NCBI GenBank assembly: GCA_008636105.1
Contig: VSDH01000001.1
Coordinates: 62,001-126,000 of the forward strand
Source: Candidatus Scalindua sediminis
GTDB lineage: Bacteria > Planctomycetota > Brocadiia > Brocadiales > Scalinduaceae
Reading direction: 5' to 3'
Length of the DNA: 64,000 nucleotides
Below, piece by piece: positions 44,020 through 56,000 of the stretch (its first letter is position 1; every line of letters starts with the position of its first letter). Both the position numbers and the translations under genes were made by a program. Below the pieces are notes generated by a model. That model was not told the DNA's origin and did no database searches. It was given only the letters and a program-made list of their open reading frames with translations.

Positions 44020-44391
44020 CTACTTTGAACTTTTTGCTCCATATTTAGATCTACCCCGTTTTCTGCCTTCGACACCTGCAGTATCCAACTTACCTCGTAT
44101 CATATGATATTTAACACCTGGAAGATCTGGAACGCGTCCCCCTCTTATTAAGACAATTGAATGTTCTTGTAAATTGTGCCCTTCACCAGGTATATATGCT
44201 GTAACTTCCTTTCCATTTGTCAATCTTACTCTTGCAACCTTTCTTAAGGCAGAATTAGGTTTTTTGGGTGTCCGTGTCATAACTTGAAGACAAACACCTT
44301 TTTTCTGAGGACATTCCCCCAAATCAACGCTTTTGCTTTTCTTTGAGATCTTTTTTCTTCCTTTTCTAACTAACTGATTTATTGTTGGCAT
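44020..44391 (-). CDS. rpsL: 30S ribosomal protein S12 (uS12)
   Basis: Decoding-centre protein. [11 protein letters not shown] at the N-terminus, [37 protein letters not shown], and [23 protein letters not shown]. The lysines at the two streptomycin-resistance positions (in TPKKPNS and in [11 protein letters not shown] context) look wild type. 123 residues. It directly follows rpoC, only 16 bp away, joining the rif and str operons. Confidence 0.97.
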   Translation of the reverse strand: MPTINQLVRKGRKKISKKSKSVDLGECPQKKGVCLQVMTRTPKKPNSALRKVARVRLTNGKEVTAYIPGEGHNLQEHSIVLIRGGRVPDLPGVKYHMIRGKLDTAGVEGRKRGRSKYGAKSSK

Positions 44392-44407
44392 CGGCTATCC
44401 CTTTAAT

Positions 44408-47400
44408 TTAACTAGTTAATGTTGATAACAGTTTTTCCTTTTCAACTTCTTTCTCATCAGAAGTCTCAACTTCAGCTTTTTTCATAGTCAACATATGGTA
44501 TGGTTTGTATCCAGTCCCTGTTGGAACTAAATGCCCAAGGATAACGTTCTCTTTTAGGCCTACAAGGTTGTCTCTACTTCCTTCTACTGCTGCTTTAGTC
44601 AGCACCTTAGTAGTCTCCTGGAAAGAGGCTGCTGATATAAAACTATCGGAGTTTATGGAAGCTTTAGTTATCCCCAATAATAATGGTTTGGCAGTAGCAG
44701 GTTTATCACCCTTTTCCTTTATTTTTACGTTCATCCCTTGAAACTTGAATTTATCGATAATTGCACCCTGAAGCAATTTTGTATCATTCGATTCATCCAC
44801 TTGCACTTTTCGCAACATCTGTGCAATAATTATCTCAATATGCTTATCATCAATAGGAACATTCTGTGAGCGATAAACATTTTGAACTTCTTTTAGCATA
44901 TACTGTTGCAATTCTTCCTCACCACAAATTCTTAAGATATCCTGAGGAACAAGAGGACCTTCAACCAATGGGTCTCCTGATTTCACATGATCACCTCTAT
45001 GTACTCTCAAATGTTTGCCACGAGGAACAAGGTGTTCTACTTCCATTCCAGATTCACCTTTGACAATTATAGTCCTTTTACCACGCCTCTTTTCACCAAG
45101 TTCAACTATACCATCTATTTCGCTCATTACTGCAGGGTCTTTCGGTCTTCTTGCTTCAAGAATCTCCGACACCCTAGGCAGTCCTCCTGTTATATCCTCG
45201 GTCCTCGTAATCTCTCTGGGTGTTTTAGCTAGAAGTGTACCAGCAACAACTCTTGCTTTTTCTTCAACTTCTATATGTGCTTTCTCCGGTATTGGATAAA
45301 GTCCCTGGATTTTACCGCTGTTGTCTTCAATAATTACCTGAGGGTGAAGATCGCCTTTATGTTCGATAATAACTTTCCTTTTAATGCGTGTCACGGGGTC
45401 ATATTCTTTTTGCATTGTTTTGTTTTCTATTATATCTTCAAAACGAATTTTACCTGCCATCTCTGCAAGAATTGGAGTCATGTGAGGGTCCCACTTAATG
45501 ATTGTTCTATTCAAGGTAACTTTTTCACCTTCTTTTACTAAAACCGCCGCACCAAGTGGCACTGCGTGTTTCTCAATTTGCCTGTCTTTCTCATCAACAG
45601 TGAGAATTTCTCCTTTTCCATTTAACGCAATATTTTCTCCGTGTGGATTCTCTACTACGTTTAGATTATTATATTTGACCCTACCTACCCTCCTAACTCT
45701 TATTTCTGACTCTTCAATTGATCGGGTTGCTGTCCCACCAATATGAAAGGTTTTCATAGTCAACTGGGTACCAGGTTCACCTATTGACTGTGCTGCAATG
45801 ATTCCTACAGATGTACCTTCTTCTACCAATTCTCCTTTAGAGCGATCCATTCCATAACATTTAGCACACAAACCTAGTGGCATTTCGCATGTTAATGAAG
45901 AACGTACACGAATTTTTTCAAACCCTAAAGCTTCTATCTTCTTAGCTTTTTCTTCTGTAATTAGCTCATTTTCCTTAACGATTTTCTCATCCTTAACCAA
46001 ATCCACGATGTTGTTTAGGGATGTTCTACCTACTATTATCTTGGAGAGAGGAACCTCAACGCGGTCTCCTCTATAAACGGCACTTTTACTAATTCCATTA
46101 ACCGTTCCACAGTCATAACCTGTAACAATAACATTTTGCGCAACGTCTGCTAGTTTTCTAGTTAAATATCCAGAATCTGCTGTTTTCAATGCTGTATCGG
46201 CTAATCCTTTTCGTGCACCATGAGTTGAGCTAAAATATTCCAATACACTTAATCCTTCTCTAAAGTTCGCTTTAATTGGTGTTTCAATTATCTTACCTGA
46301 CGGTTTGGCCATTAAACCTCTCATGCCCGCAAGTTGTCTCAACTGCTGGGTACTTCCTCTAGCGCCTGATGCAGACATTAGAAATACAGGATTTAGGTAT
46401 GGCTTGCCACCCCTGGTATCATGTTTGAGTTCATCAATCATTTCCTCTGCCACTTTTTCCCCAGCATATGTCCAAGTATCTATTACCTGGTTGTACCTTT
46501 CACCTTCAGTGATTATGCCTTTGTGGTACAACTTTTGTATCCTTTCTACTTCTTTTTGTGTTTTCTCTAAGATTTGAGCTTTTTTCTTTGGCATTTTTAA
46601 ATCCATTATTGAAAGGGAAAGTCCAGCCTTAGTACACTCTTTAAACCCCATTTCCTTGATCTGGTCTAACAGAGAAATAGTTTTTCCTCTACCCAAAATC
46701 TTATAGCAATCCTGGATAATTCCATTTATTGACTTATGATCAAGTGGATAATTATAAAAAGGCAGTTCAGAAGGTAGAACTTCATTAAAAATAACACGAC
46801 CCACCGTAGTAGTGCATAATCCATTCTTAGGCTGTTCGCCTTTATCACCCATAATAGTTTTATTCGGAGCCAATCTGAGTTTTATTTGACTATGAATACC
46901 TATCTTCTTTTCCTCATAAGCCATTAATACTTCATCAAAATTACTAAAACTTCTTAGTTTTTTTTCTTCCTCATTTTTATCTATCAAAATAGTCAAATAG
47001 TAACAGCCCAATACTATATCTTGTGAAGGAGTAATTATTGGTTCACCTGAAGCAGGAGAAAAAATATTATTAACAGACAACATCAGGGTCCTTGCTTCGA
47101 TCTGAGCTTCGATAGAAAGAGGCAAATGAACAGCCATCTGGTCCCCATCAAAATCAGCATTGAACCCACGACATACTAGCGGATGAAGTTTAATCGCATT
47201 ACCTTCTACAAGAATGGGTTCAAATGCTTGAATTCCCATACGATGTAATGTTGGAGCTCTGTTGAGCAGAACCAGATGTTTACGTACTACATCATCAAGA
47301 ATGTCCCAAACTGCTTCTTCTTGCCTTACCAACATCTTTTTTGCACTTTTTATCGTATCTGCTAATCTTATTTCCCTCAAACGTCGAATTATAAATGGTT

Positions 47401-48520
47401 GAAACAACTCAAGTGCAATCTTTTTTGGAATTCCGCATTGACTTAATTTCAGTTCAGGACCAACAACTATTACCGATCGTGCAGAATAATCAACTCGTTT
47501 GCCCAGCAAGTTTTCCCTAAATCTCCCTTGTTTTCCCTTAATCATGTCTGTGAGAGATTTCAAAGGACGATTGTTACTTCCCAAAATAGGGCGCTTACTT
47601 CTGCTATTATCAAAAAGTGCATCTACGGCCTGCTGTAACATTCTTTTCTCATTCCGGATTATTACTTCTGGCGCGTTTAGGTCAATCAGTTTTTTTAGAC
47701 GATTATTTCGATTAATGATACGCCTGTAAAGATCGTTAAGGTCTGAGCTAGCAAAATCTCCACTTTCTAACAGCACCAAAGGCCTTAAATCTGGCGGGAT
47801 TACTGGAACAGCATCCATAACCATCCACTCAGGCTTATTTCCAGACTTTACAAAAGCTTCGACAATTTCTAATCTCTTTATTATATCCTTAGTTCGCTGC
47901 TTGGATTTCGTTTCTTTAAGTTCTACCCTAAGTTCCTTTGATAATTTCACCAAATCCAGGTTCTTGAACAATGTCCTTATAGCCTCAGCACCCATGTTAG
48001 CACTAAAACTACTTTCGCCGTATTTCTCCTGAACCGTTTTATACTCATCTACTGTTAACAATTGTCCTTCTTTAAGCGGTGTATCCCCAGATTCAATCAC
48101 AACATAGTCTTGGAAATAAATAACCCTTTCCAGTGCGTTAGTCTTCATTGCCAAAAGTGTCCCTATTCTTGAAGGCATTGCCTTAAAAAACCAAATATGA
48201 ACAATCGGTGCAGCCAAATTAATATGCCCTAATCTCTTCCTTCTTACGCGAGAATGAGTTACCTTAACCCCACATCTATCGCAAACAATACCCTTATGCT
48301 TGATACCTTTATACTTTCCACAAAAGCACTCCCAATTACGTTCGGGGCCAAAGATTCGCTCACAAAACAGTCCATCTTTCTCTGCGCGGTATGTACGGTA
48401 GTTTATCGTTTCTGGTTTTTTTACTTCACCATATGACTTGTTCCTAATATCTTCTGCAGACGATAAGGATATCTTCACCGAACTATATTCGTTTATCCTT
48501 TCAAACGTTCCTATTGTCAT
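44408..48520 (-). CDS. rpoC: RNA polymerase beta' subunit
   Basis: Catalytic subunit with the active-site Mg loop [14 protein letters not shown] (about residues 450-463). N-terminal zinc finger CFCGKYKG...CDRCG (about 65-85), bridge-helix region, trigger-loop neighbourhood [13 protein letters not shown], and the second zinc cluster [13 protein letters not shown] are all present. 1370 residues, similar to proteobacteria in length, no split and no intein. Lies 36 bp after rpoB. Confidence 0.97.
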   Translation of the reverse strand: MTIGTFERINEYSSVKISLSSAEDIRNKSYGEVKKPETINYRTYRAEKDGLFCERIFGPERNWECFCGKYKGIKHKGIVCDRCGVKVTHSRVRRKRLGHINLAAPIVHIWFFKAMPSRIGTLLAMKTNALERVIYFQDYVVIESGDTPLKEGQLLTVDEYKTVQEKYGESSFSANMGAEAIRTLFKNLDLVKLSKELRVELKETKSKQRTKDIIKRLEIVEAFVKSGNKPEWMVMDAVPVIPPDLRPLVLLESGDFASSDLNDLYRRIINRNNRLKKLIDLNAPEVIIRNEKRMLQQAVDALFDNSRSKRPILGSNNRPLKSLTDMIKGKQGRFRENLLGKRVDYSARSVIVVGPELKLSQCGIPKKIALELFQPFIIRRLREIRLADTIKSAKKMLVRQEEAVWDILDDVVRKHLVLLNRAPTLHRMGIQAFEPILVEGNAIKLHPLVCRGFNADFDGDQMAVHLPLSIEAQIEARTLMLSVNNIFSPASGEPIITPSQDIVLGCYYLTILIDKNEEEKKLRSFSNFDEVLMAYEEKKIGIHSQIKLRLAPNKTIMGDKGEQPKNGLCTTTVGRVIFNEVLPSELPFYNYPLDHKSINGIIQDCYKILGRGKTISLLDQIKEMGFKECTKAGLSLSIMDLKMPKKKAQILEKTQKEVERIQKLYHKGIITEGERYNQVIDTWTYAGEKVAEEMIDELKHDTRGGKPYLNPVFLMSASGARGSTQQLRQLAGMRGLMAKPSGKIIETPIKANFREGLSVLEYFSSTHGARKGLADTALKTADSGYLTRKLADVAQNVIVTGYDCGTVNGISKSAVYRGDRVEVPLSKIIVGRTSLNNIVDLVKDEKIVKENELITEEKAKKIEALGFEKIRVRSSLTCEMPLGLCAKCYGMDRSKGELVEEGTSVGIIAAQSIGEPGTQLTMKTFHIGGTATRSIEESEIRVRRVGRVKYNNLNVVENPHGENIALNGKGEILTVDEKDRQIEKHAVPLGAAVLVKEGEKVTLNRTIIKWDPHMTPILAEMAGKIRFEDIIENKTMQKEYDPVTRIKRKVIIEHKGDLHPQVIIEDNSGKIQGLYPIPEKAHIEVEEKARVVAGTLLAKTPREITRTEDITGGLPRVSEILEARRPKDPAVMSEIDGIVELGEKRRGKRTIIVKGESGMEVEHLVPRGKHLRVHRGDHVKSGDPLVEGPLVPQDILRICGEEELQQYMLKEVQNVYRSQNVPIDDKHIEIIIAQMLRKVQVDESNDTKLLQGAIIDKFKFQGMNVKIKEKGDKPATAKPLLLGITKASINSDSFISAASFQETTKVLTKAAVEGSRDNLVGLKENVILGHLVPTGTGYKPYHMLTMKKAEVETSDEKEVEKEKLLSTLTS

Positions 48521-48556
48521 TAGTCAATCTCCATTTAATATTTACAAAGACAGGCT

Positions 48557-51500
48557 TTAAAGTGGTTCTTTTTCAAGTTTCAAAGTAAGTCCAAGTCCTT
48601 CAATTTCCTTGGCAAGTACATCGAATGATGCAGGAGTTCCTGCTTCTAGCGTATTTTTACCCTTAACCATAGACTCATAAATTTTGGTACGTCCTTCTAC
48701 ATCGTCACTTTTCACTGTAAGAAGTTCTTGTAAATTATATGCTGCCCCGTAAGCTTCTAGTGCCCATACTTCCATCTCTCCAAACCTTTGCCCACCGAAT
48801 CTGGCCTTTCCTCCCAATGGTTGTTGCGTTATTAAAGAGTAAGGCCCTGTAGCTCTAGCGTGTACCTTTTCATCAACTAAATGATGTAGTTTCAACATAT
48901 ACATATATCCAATCGCTACCTTTTGTTCAAAAGGTTCACCAGTACGCCCGTCATACAATGTAGTTTTACCGTCCTCTGGAAGCCCCGCTTCTTTCAATGT
49001 ATCTCTCACTTCCGATTCCTTTGCTCCATCAAAAATGGGTGTAATAGATTGAAAATTCAATTTTTTTGCAGCCCAACCTAAGTGTGTTTCCAGAATTTGA
49101 CCAACATTCATCCTGGAAGGTACTCCTAAGGGATTTAAAATCATCTCAACAGGCGTTCCATCTTCCAAATATGGCATATCTTCCTTTGGTAGTATCTTGG
49201 CAATAACGCCTTTATTACCATGTCTTCCAGCCACTTTATCTCCAACAGATAATCTCCTTTTCGTTGCAATAGAAACCTTTGCCACTTCTAATACGCCACT
49301 TGGCAATTCATCTCCCCGTTTTAATTGACTTACCTTTGTATCCTTTTCATCCTTCAGAGATTCAATTTTTTCACCATATTCTTTACAAATCCTTACAGCT
49401 CTTTCGCTTCTTCGTTTGTTATTTCCAGAATCAAAGTTCCTGATATCAAACTGTTCTTGTAAAGTAAGAATAAGTTTAGTGTCCATTCCATATGAAATTT
49501 TCAAAGGTTGATTAGTCCTTAAATCTACAAGCGTGCCATCAAAAACCTGTTCGAGCTCTTTGATCATCTTCACAAAACTTTTTGATATCGCTTTTTCAAA
49601 CTTGTCTTCAATTTCCCTAATCTTAGCTGTGATTTTCTGTCTTTTTTCATCAGACAGATGTGCTCTCCGAGAAAATAATTGAGTATTAATGACAATTCCC
49701 TCTACACCAGATGGTACTTCCAAAGATACATTTTTCACATCCTCTCCAGCTCTACCAAAGATAGCATGTAATAATTTTTCCTCAGGAGATAGTTCACTCC
49801 TGCTTTTTGGAGCAATTTTTCCCACAAGAATATCTGATGGTTTAATTTTCGTCCCGATCCGGATTATCCCATTTTCATCTAAGTTACTGAGGGCTTTTTC
49901 TGAAACGTTTGGTATATCTCTGGTAAACTCTTCCCTCCCAAGTGTTGTCTCTCTGACTTCTACTTCAAATTCATCCCTATGAATTGACGTATAACGGTCC
50001 TCTTCTAATAAACTTTCACTAACCACAATAGCATCTTCAAAGTTATAGCCATCCCAAGTCATAAAGGCTACCAACACGTTTGCACCCAAACTCAATTCGC
50101 CATTACAAGTAGCAGCACCATCAGCAATAACATCATCCTTTTTTACTTTTTGGCCTTCAGATACTATAGGTTTTTGGTTTAAACAGGTACCTTCATTTAA
50201 TCCAATAAACTTCCTTAAGTCATACACATCATTATCATCGATAACAATTTGTTCGGATGTTACTTTGGTAACGATACCACTATTTTTAGCACAGACTACC
50301 ATACTAGAATTCTTTGCGACTATTTTCTCCATACCTGTAGCAATAAGAGGTGGCTCAGTTTTGAGTAATGGAACAGCTTGTCTCTGCATATTTGAACCCA
50401 TTAGCGCCCTATTAGCATCACTATGCTCCAGAAACGGGATCAAACTCGCGGATACACCTACTAATTGTTTGGGTGACACATCTATGTAATCAACATCCTT
50501 TACATCTACAAGCCTAAAATCACCGTTAAAACGTGCAAGTATTTCCTTGTTCAAACCTCTGCTCTCAAAGTTAGGTTGTGCATCAGCCGGAGCAAGAACT
50601 TTACCTTCTTCCTCATCAGCACGAAGGTAAACAATTTCGTTTGTTAACTTCCCTTTTTTGATTTTTAAATAAGGAGTTATTAAGAAACCATAATCGTCGA
50701 CTGCGGCATATGCGCTCAATGATGCAATTAGTCCGATATTCGTTCCTTCAGGGGTCTCAATAGGACATATTCGTCCATAATGTGAAACGTGAACATCTCT
50801 AACTTCAAAACCTGCCCTCTTTCTATTAAGGCCACCAGGCCCTAAAGCACTTAACCTCCGCTCATGTGTAAGTTGTGCTAATGGGTTTGTTTGGTCTAAT
50901 ACTTGAGAAAGTTCCCCTCGACTAAAAAAATATTCTATAGCTGAAAAAATTGTTCTAGAGTTTATAAGTATTCTCGGGGTTAATTGCTCATAATCTTTAA
51001 CACTCATCCTTTCCTGCACTGTCCTTCTAAGTTTAAGAAATCCTTTGCGCAATTCCTCTCCAAATAGCTCATCAACAGTTCGGAGTCGTCTATTACCAAG
51101 ATGGTCTATATCGTCAACACTTCCTTCATCCTTTCTGAGTCTTATAATATATCTAATAGAATTTACGTAATCTTCTGGCTGTAACGTCATTTCTTTATCA
51201 GGAATATTTTGCCCTAATTTCCTGTTCAATCTGAATCGCCCTACCAGACCTAGCTTGTATCTTTTTGGATCAAAAAATTTGTCATGAATCAATTGCTTTG
51301 CTTTTTCCAATTGTTGAGGGTTGCCCGGTCTAAACCTTGCATAAACTCGTAATAAGGCATCTTCATGTGATTCAGTATAATCAGATTCCAGAGAATTAAG
51401 TATTAGGGGGTCATCCATCTTTTTAATAATCTCAATCTTTTTGAGGTTTGAATCAGAGATAATCTTAACTAAATTCTCATTTATTTGCCGCCCCGCTTCT

Positions 51501-52231
51501 AGAATAACTTCACCAGTTTGAGGGTTAACCAATCGACCGACAATATATTTATCTTTAAGTTTATGGGCAGAAGCGTAATCGCTTGTATCAACCGTCTCAG
51601 TTTCATAAAAAAGCCGAATAATGTCTTCATCTCTTGAGTACTTCTCTGACATTGCCCTCAGGAAACATGTTGCAGGGAACTTACCACTTTGATCGATTTT
51701 AATAGTTAAAATATCTTTTTTCCCAACTTCTGTCTCAATCCAACTACCTCTTTCTGGAATAATCCTGCATGAATGCATTCTCTTCTCTGCATGAAGCTCT
51801 TCAACAAAATCCACACCAGGCGATCTATGGAGTTGGTTTACAATCACTCTTTCTGTTCCGTTAATTATGAACTCACCCCCCCCAATCATTACAGGAATTT
51901 CTCCCAAATAAACCTCTTCCTCAACAGATTCTCCCTTATTTAGCCTCAACCAAACCCTGAAGGGTTTGCCGTAAATTAACTTCAATTGTCTGCATTCATC
52001 CGGGGTGTACCGAGGTTTTCCTAATTCGTATTTTATATAATGTAAAGAAACAGTCTCGTCATAGTTTATTATTGGAAACGTTTCCCGCAAAATAGCTTCT
52101 AGCCCTTGATTCTTACGTTTATTTGGTGACACATCTTCCTGTAAAAAGGCAGTATAAGATCTGGTTTGTATCTGAACAAGGTCTGGCTGTTTAACTATTT
52201 CAGCAATTTTACTGTAGTTTCTTATTTCCAT
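48557..52231 (-). CDS. rpoB: RNA polymerase beta subunit
   Basis: Forms the catalytic cleft with beta'. The rifampicin region reads [27 protein letters not shown], so the common resistance positions (Asp516, His526 and Ser531 in E. coli numbering) carry the sensitive residues, while Phe514-Met515 are Val-Leu. [14 protein letters not shown] and the C-terminal clamp segment [18 protein letters not shown] are typical. Start set at ATG 52231 (MEIRNYSK), preceded by a GGGGGG ribosome site; an in-frame ATG seven codons upstream would cover that site. 1224 residues. Confidence 0.96.
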   Translation of the reverse strand: MEIRNYSKIAEIVKQPDLVQIQTRSYTAFLQEDVSPNKRKNQGLEAILRETFPIINYDETVSLHYIKYELGKPRYTPDECRQLKLIYGKPFRVWLRLNKGESVEEEVYLGEIPVMIGGGEFIINGTERVIVNQLHRSPGVDFVEELHAEKRMHSCRIIPERGSWIETEVGKKDILTIKIDQSGKFPATCFLRAMSEKYSRDEDIIRLFYETETVDTSDYASAHKLKDKYIVGRLVNPQTGEVILEAGRQINENLVKIISDSNLKKIEIIKKMDDPLILNSLESDYTESHEDALLRVYARFRPGNPQQLEKAKQLIHDKFFDPKRYKLGLVGRFRLNRKLGQNIPDKEMTLQPEDYVNSIRYIIRLRKDEGSVDDIDHLGNRRLRTVDELFGEELRKGFLKLRRTVQERMSVKDYEQLTPRILINSRTIFSAIEYFFSRGELSQVLDQTNPLAQLTHERRLSALGPGGLNRKRAGFEVRDVHVSHYGRICPIETPEGTNIGLIASLSAYAAVDDYGFLITPYLKIKKGKLTNEIVYLRADEEEGKVLAPADAQPNFESRGLNKEILARFNGDFRLVDVKDVDYIDVSPKQLVGVSASLIPFLEHSDANRALMGSNMQRQAVPLLKTEPPLIATGMEKIVAKNSSMVVCAKNSGIVTKVTSEQIVIDDNDVYDLRKFIGLNEGTCLNQKPIVSEGQKVKKDDVIADGAATCNGELSLGANVLVAFMTWDGYNFEDAIVVSESLLEEDRYTSIHRDEFEVEVRETTLGREEFTRDIPNVSEKALSNLDENGIIRIGTKIKPSDILVGKIAPKSRSELSPEEKLLHAIFGRAGEDVKNVSLEVPSGVEGIVINTQLFSRRAHLSDEKRQKITAKIREIEDKFEKAISKSFVKMIKELEQVFDGTLVDLRTNQPLKISYGMDTKLILTLQEQFDIRNFDSGNNKRRSERAVRICKEYGEKIESLKDEKDTKVSQLKRGDELPSGVLEVAKVSIATKRRLSVGDKVAGRHGNKGVIAKILPKEDMPYLEDGTPVEMILNPLGVPSRMNVGQILETHLGWAAKKLNFQSITPIFDGAKESEVRDTLKEAGLPEDGKTTLYDGRTGEPFEQKVAIGYMYMLKLHHLVDEKVHARATGPYSLITQQPLGGKARFGGQRFGEMEVWALEAYGAAYNLQELLTVKSDDVEGRTKIYESMVKGKNTLEAGTPASFDVLAKEIEGLGLTLKLEKEPL

Positions 52232-52300
52232 CTTTTCCCCCCCTAGACACATTTAATGAGTCTTCCTGCGTCTTAAAATAGGGATTTTAAAAATTAGGTT

Positions 52301-52726
52301 CTATTTAAGTTCAACCACTGCACCTGCATCTTCTAAAGCTTTTTTAGCCTTCTCTGCTTCATCCTTTGCAACACCTTCTTTTACAGGTTTTGGTGCACTA
52401 TCTACCAACGCCTTTGCTTCCTTCAGCCCAAGAGAAGTCTCTGCACGAACTGCTTTGATAACTTGAATCTTGTTTGGACCAATCTCTTTCAAGATAATAT
52501 CAAAAGAAGTTTTCTCCTCTTCGGCAGCACCTGCTCCTTCAGTAGCCGCAGGGGCTGCACCCACCGCAGGAACTGCTACCGCAGCAGAAACACCAAATTT
52601 TTTCTCAAATGCCTTTACCAACTGCGACGCCTCAAGCAAACTCATCCCTTCAACCAATTCCAGTACCTGTGCAATCTTCCCAGTAGGTTCAATTTCAATC
52701 TTCTCTGATTCTAGATCTACTGCCAT
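52301..52726 (-). CDS. rplL: 50S ribosomal protein L7/L12 (bL12)
   Basis: Stalk protein that recruits translation GTPases. N-terminal dimer domain (about 14-45), an Ala/Pro/Gly-rich hinge (about 50-72), and the C-terminal domain [48 protein letters not shown]. The start is the ATG 52726, with AAGGAGG six bases upstream; 141 residues, a little long because of an N-terminal lead. It starts 20 bp after rplJ ends. Confidence 0.96.
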   Translation of the reverse strand: MAVDLESEKIEIEPTGKIAQVLELVEGMSLLEASQLVKAFEKKFGVSAAVAVPAVGAAPAATEGAGAAEEEKTSFDIILKEIGPNKIQVIKAVRAETSLGLKEAKALVDSAPKPVKEGVAKDEAEKAKKALEDAGAVVELK

Positions 52727-52746
52727 AGTTTCCTCCTTATGCATTT

Positions 52747-53283
52747 TCAAACGTTTTTTTTATCACCATTACTCTTTTTTTCTTTAATTGCTAATAAAAC
52801 AAAATAAAGATTATTTGTTACAGCGTTAAATAAATTCGCTAATTGGATCAAAGGTGTACTTATCCCGAATAGTATTTGTGTTAAAACAACTTGTTTAGAT
52901 GGAATTGCTGATAAGGCCTTTATATCCTCAAGTGGCACCATCTCTCCATCCATTAAACCACCCATAATCTTGAGGCCAGATATTTCTCTAGACCATTTCG
53001 CTAACACTTTAGCTAAAATTGCAGGGTCATTGTCGCTTATTGTAATAGCTGACGGTCCTTCCAGCATCTGGCCGAGTGCTGGAATACCTATTTCCTTAAA
53101 TGCTATAGCTGCAAGAGAATTTTTCACAACCTTCAATTTGATATCTTTTTCGCTTAAATCCCTTCTCAATGTATTTGCTTGTTGTGTATTTACTCCTTTA
53201 AAACTCACCACAATAAAGTTATCTACACCTCTGTAGTCAGATATAAGCTCATTAACTACTAATTTTTTCAACTCTTTAGACAT
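52747..53283 (-). CDS. rplJ: 50S ribosomal protein L10 (uL10)
   Basis: Base of the L7/L12 stalk; binds L12 dimers through its C-terminal helix. [42 protein letters not shown] and [20 protein letters not shown] are conserved. 178 residues with a lysine-rich end. The 34-bp gap after rplA is too short for the large autoregulatory leader seen in E. coli. Confidence 0.96.
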   Translation of the reverse strand: MSKELKKLVVNELISDYRGVDNFIVVSFKGVNTQQANTLRRDLSEKDIKLKVVKNSLAAIAFKEIGIPALGQMLEGPSAITISDNDPAILAKVLAKWSREISGLKIMGGLMDGEMVPLEDIKALSAIPSKQVVLTQILFGISTPLIQLANLFNAVTNNLYFVLLAIKEKKSNGDKKNV

Positions 53284-53317
53284 ATAGAGAAATCCGTTGA
53301 TAAATTATTTAAAGTTA

Positions 53318-54001
53318 CTATGATGTTACGATTCTAATACCAGGACTCATAGAAGATGAAATAGATATCTTTTGAACAAAGGTTCCTTTTGCTGAGGGTG
53401 GTCGATTGTTAATAATATGCTTTATAAATGATTTAATATTCTCAGTCAGGTCTTCATCAGGAAAAGACATTTTCCCTACCGCCGTATGAATATTGCCACC
53501 TGAGTCTGTTCTATACTCAATCTTTCCTTCCCTAAATTCCTTAACCACATTAGAAACATCATTCGTTACTGTACCCGATTTTGGAGATGGCATTTTACCT
53601 TGTGGGCCTAAAATTCTACCCAATTTACTCACCTTACGCATCATATCTGGTGTTGAGATTGCCACGTCAAAATCCAGCCAACCATCCTCAATCTTTTTTA
53701 TCAAATCGTCACCATCAACTTCTATAGCACCAGCTTTCTTTGCCAATTTTACCTTTTCACCACTAGCAAAAACTATTACCCTGAGCTCTTTCCCTATCCC
53801 CTTTGGCAATGAGAATGAACCCCGAACTAGCTGGTCTGAACGTTTAGGATCAATGCCCAACTTCATAACTATTTCGACAGTTTCGTCAAATTTAGTTTTG
53901 TCAAATGTTTTTAAGACCGAAATAGCCTCTTTTAATTCGTATTCTTTTGACTTTAAGAGTTTTTCCTTGGATTCAATGTAGCGTTTACTTCTAAACTTCA
54001 T
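53318..54001 (-). CDS. rplA: 50S ribosomal protein L1 (uL1)
   Basis: Mobile stalk protein at the E site and usual autorepressor of rplKA. KFDETVEIVMKLGIDPKRSDQLVRGSFSLPKGIGK, LGRILGPQGKMPSPKSGTVTNDV and the C-terminal KGTFVQKISISSSMSPGIRI are conserved. 227 residues, full length. Lies 29 bp after rplK. Confidence 0.97.
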   Translation of the reverse strand: MKFRSKRYIESKEKLLKSKEYELKEAISVLKTFDKTKFDETVEIVMKLGIDPKRSDQLVRGSFSLPKGIGKELRVIVFASGEKVKLAKKAGAIEVDGDDLIKKIEDGWLDFDVAISTPDMMRKVSKLGRILGPQGKMPSPKSGTVTNDVSNVVKEFREGKIEYRTDSGGNIHTAVGKMSFPDEDLTENIKSFIKHIINNRPPSAKGTFVQKISISSSMSPGIRIVTS

Positions 54002-54030
54002 TAATAAAGTTCCTTATAAATCATGACATT

Positions 54031-54456
54031 TTAATCTTCCACATCTATACCCATAGTCTGTGCTGTACCCTCGATAATTTTTACCGCCATGTCAATACTC
54101 TTAGCATTAAGATCTGATAATTTTGTTTTCGCTATTTCTTCAATCTGTGACTTTGTTACCTTTCCTATTTTTTCTTTATTTGGCGTTGAAGAACCTTTTG
54201 CTACCCCTGCAGCTCTTTTAAGCAACACAGAAGCTGGAGGAGATTTCATAATGAAAGAAAATGACTTGTCTTTATATACAGTGATTTCTACTGGCGTTAT
54301 TACTCCCTGCTTATCTTTACTCTTCTCGTTAAACTGAGTAACAAATTTGCCTATATTTACGCCATGCTGGCCTAGTGCCGGACCTACAGGAGGTGCTGGG
54401 GTAGCCTGACCCCCTGGAATCTGCAATTTTATTTTAGTTACTACTACTTTTGCCAT
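54031..54456 (-). CDS. rplK: 50S ribosomal protein L11 (uL11)
   Basis: GTPase-associated centre protein. [33 protein letters not shown] and [19 protein letters not shown] are conserved, including the proline-rich thiostrepton-binding region; [10 protein letters not shown] closes the RNA-binding domain. 141 residues. Starts 31 bp after nusG. Confidence 0.97.
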   Translation of the reverse strand: MAKVVVTKIKLQIPGGQATPAPPVGPALGQHGVNIGKFVTQFNEKSKDKQGVITPVEITVYKDKSFSFIMKSPPASVLLKRAAGVAKGSSTPNKEKIGKVTKSQIEEIAKTKLSDLNAKSIDMAVKIIEGTAQTMGIDVED

Positions 54457-54487
54457 CAGGTTCTTTTACACCAATAACTAAATACAT

Positions 54488-55036
54488 TTAAATCGCCTCA
54501 ATTTGCCAATATTCTAATTCCACAGATGTGGATCTGCCAAAAATTGTGAGCATCAATTTTACACAACCGCTGGCAGGTAAAACCTCTTCCACAACTCCAT
54601 CAAAGTTTTCAAAGGGTCCTTCTTTGACTTTTACTCTATCTCCTTTATGAAATTCTATCTTCGTTTTAGGCTTTTCTTCTCCACGTTCTACCTCTTTTAA
54701 TATCTTTTCAACTTCACGGTCTGCCATTGCTACTGGTTTACGGTCACCACCAACGAAGTCACCCGCTCCTGGAGCTTCCCTAATCATATACCACACCTTA
54801 TCTGGAATCAGCCCTTTGTCATCTACTTCAATTTCTGCCATAACATAGCCTGGATATATCTTCCTCTCAGCGACTTTTTTCTTGCCACCCTTGATCTCAG
54901 ACACCTTTTCACAAGGCACCAAAATCTTTGGAATAAGATCTTCAATCCCCTGGGTTTTTATGCGTCTCTCCAAATCTTTTTTGACCTTATCCTCTTTATT
55001 ACTTTGTACACGAAGCACAAACCATCTTTTCTCCAT
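54488..55036 (-). CDS. nusG: Transcription termination/antitermination factor NusG
   Basis: Links RNA polymerase to Rho or to S10 of the ribosome. N-terminal NGN domain (KRWFVLRVQSNKEDKVKKDLERR, YPGYVMAEIEV, VWYMIREAPGAGDFVGGDRKPVAM) and C-terminal KOW domain (FHKGDRVKVKEGPFENFDGVVEEV). 182 residues, no inserted domain. A 223-bp gap separates it from secE, which could hold a second promoter; I see no clear boxes there. Confidence 0.97.
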   Translation of the reverse strand: MEKRWFVLRVQSNKEDKVKKDLERRIKTQGIEDLIPKILVPCEKVSEIKGGKKKVAERKIYPGYVMAEIEVDDKGLIPDKVWYMIREAPGAGDFVGGDRKPVAMADREVEKILKEVERGEEKPKTKIEFHKGDRVKVKEGPFENFDGVVEEVLPASGCVKLMLTIFGRSTSVELEYWQIEAI

Positions 55037-55259
55037 AATTCAAAACATAAATCTTTATTTAAATATCCTAAAAAATATCATACATCATTGTTGTTGCTAT
55101 TTAGCTACTAATAAATAACTAGTTACTCTTCAAACTTTCTTAGTGGAAAAATGGTGGGATTTTACTTGAATATTCGTAAATTAGGGCCACTTGAAGTGAT
55201 CTTAAATTTTAAGATATTCAACGCATTAATTTCTCAATATTACACACGAAAAATCCTAT

Positions 55260-55718
55260 TTATAATAAACCTATAGTCTTCATAACACTTGATACTACCC
55301 AGTCAACACCAAAAATATACAAAGCTAATATTACTAAACATACTATGACAACAACCGTTGATCCAATTAATTCGTCCCTTGTAGGCCATGAGACCTTTTG
55401 AAGTTCCGCCTGCGTTTCTATGAAAAACTCAACAGCTCCTTTGGTCTTACTATCAATCCGCTTAAGTCCTATTTCGAAACCCGTCGTAAAGGCGCATATT
55501 ATCACGCCGCAAAACATAAATAGAACAAACGAACTTACAAGTCCCCAGGTCAACCGAATGTCTAATAAAGGTATTTTAGCACCGGCAAAAAATTCTGGAT
55601 AATCTATCAACACTCCATATAAAGAATATGCGGCAAATATTGAAGCAACCCCAAAAAGACCTGCCACTGTACACCTTGCAGTTACACCCACTCCTTTTCT
55701 ATAAATTTCGAAAGTCAT
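55260..55718 (-). CDS. secE: Protein translocase subunit SecE, long form with three membrane segments
   Basis: Clamps SecY in the inner membrane. The signature amphipathic stretch ETQAELQKVSWPTRDELIGSTVVVIVC (about 105-131) and the last transmembrane helix identify it. Two further hydrophobic segments (about 14-36 and 58-82) precede it, so the 152-residue protein has three membrane spans, like E. coli SecE and unlike the single-span form of many bacteria. It follows tRNA-Trp by 28 bp. Confidence 0.92.
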   Translation of the reverse strand: MTFEIYRKGVGVTARCTVAGLFGVASIFAAYSLYGVLIDYPEFFAGAKIPLLDIRLTWGLVSSFVLFMFCGVIICAFTTGFEIGLKRIDSKTKGAVEFFIETQAELQKVSWPTRDELIGSTVVVIVCLVILALYIFGVDWVVSSVMKTIGLL

Positions 55719-55746
55719 TACATTTATTTAGTAATATAAAATTTTA

Positions 55747-55824
55747 TGGCAGGTCTGGAGGGATTCGAACCCCCAACACCCGGATTTGGAATCCGGTGCT
55801 CTAGCCAATTCGAGCTACAGACCT
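55747..55824 (-). tRNA. tRNA-Trp (CCA anticodon)
   Basis: Cloverleaf on the minus strand: acceptor AGGTCTG pairs CAGACCT, anticodon stem CCGGA/TCCGG with loop TTCCAAA giving anticodon CCA, and T loop TTCGAAT. Discriminator G is followed by an encoded CCA end, which the other four tRNAs here lack. It sits 5 bp after rpmG and before secE. Confidence 0.95.
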
Positions 55825-55829
55825 TCTTA

Positions 55830-55979
55830 CTATTTCTTTTGCTCTTTATGTAATGTATGTTTTCTGCAAAATTTACAAAACTTTTTTAATTCTAAACGTC
55901 CCGTTTGCTTCATTTCTTTACTTGTCCTATAATTTCTATTATTACACTCTGTACACGCTAACGTAATATAGTTTCTCAT
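55830..55979 (-). CDS. rpmG: 50S ribosomal protein L33 (bL33), zinc form
   Basis: 49-residue protein: [21 protein letters not shown] then [18 protein letters not shown]. Two CxxC pairs (Cys9/Cys12 and Cys36/Cys39) make it the C+ zinc paralogue. It sits between tuf copy 2 and tRNA-Trp, the usual place of rpmG upstream of secE in many bacteria. The ATG at 55979 is 21 bp after the tuf stop. Confidence 0.95.
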   Translation of the reverse strand: MRNYITLACTECNNRNYRTSKEMKQTGRLELKKFCKFCRKHTLHKEQKK

Positions 55980-56000
55980 TATATATATATTTCATTTATG

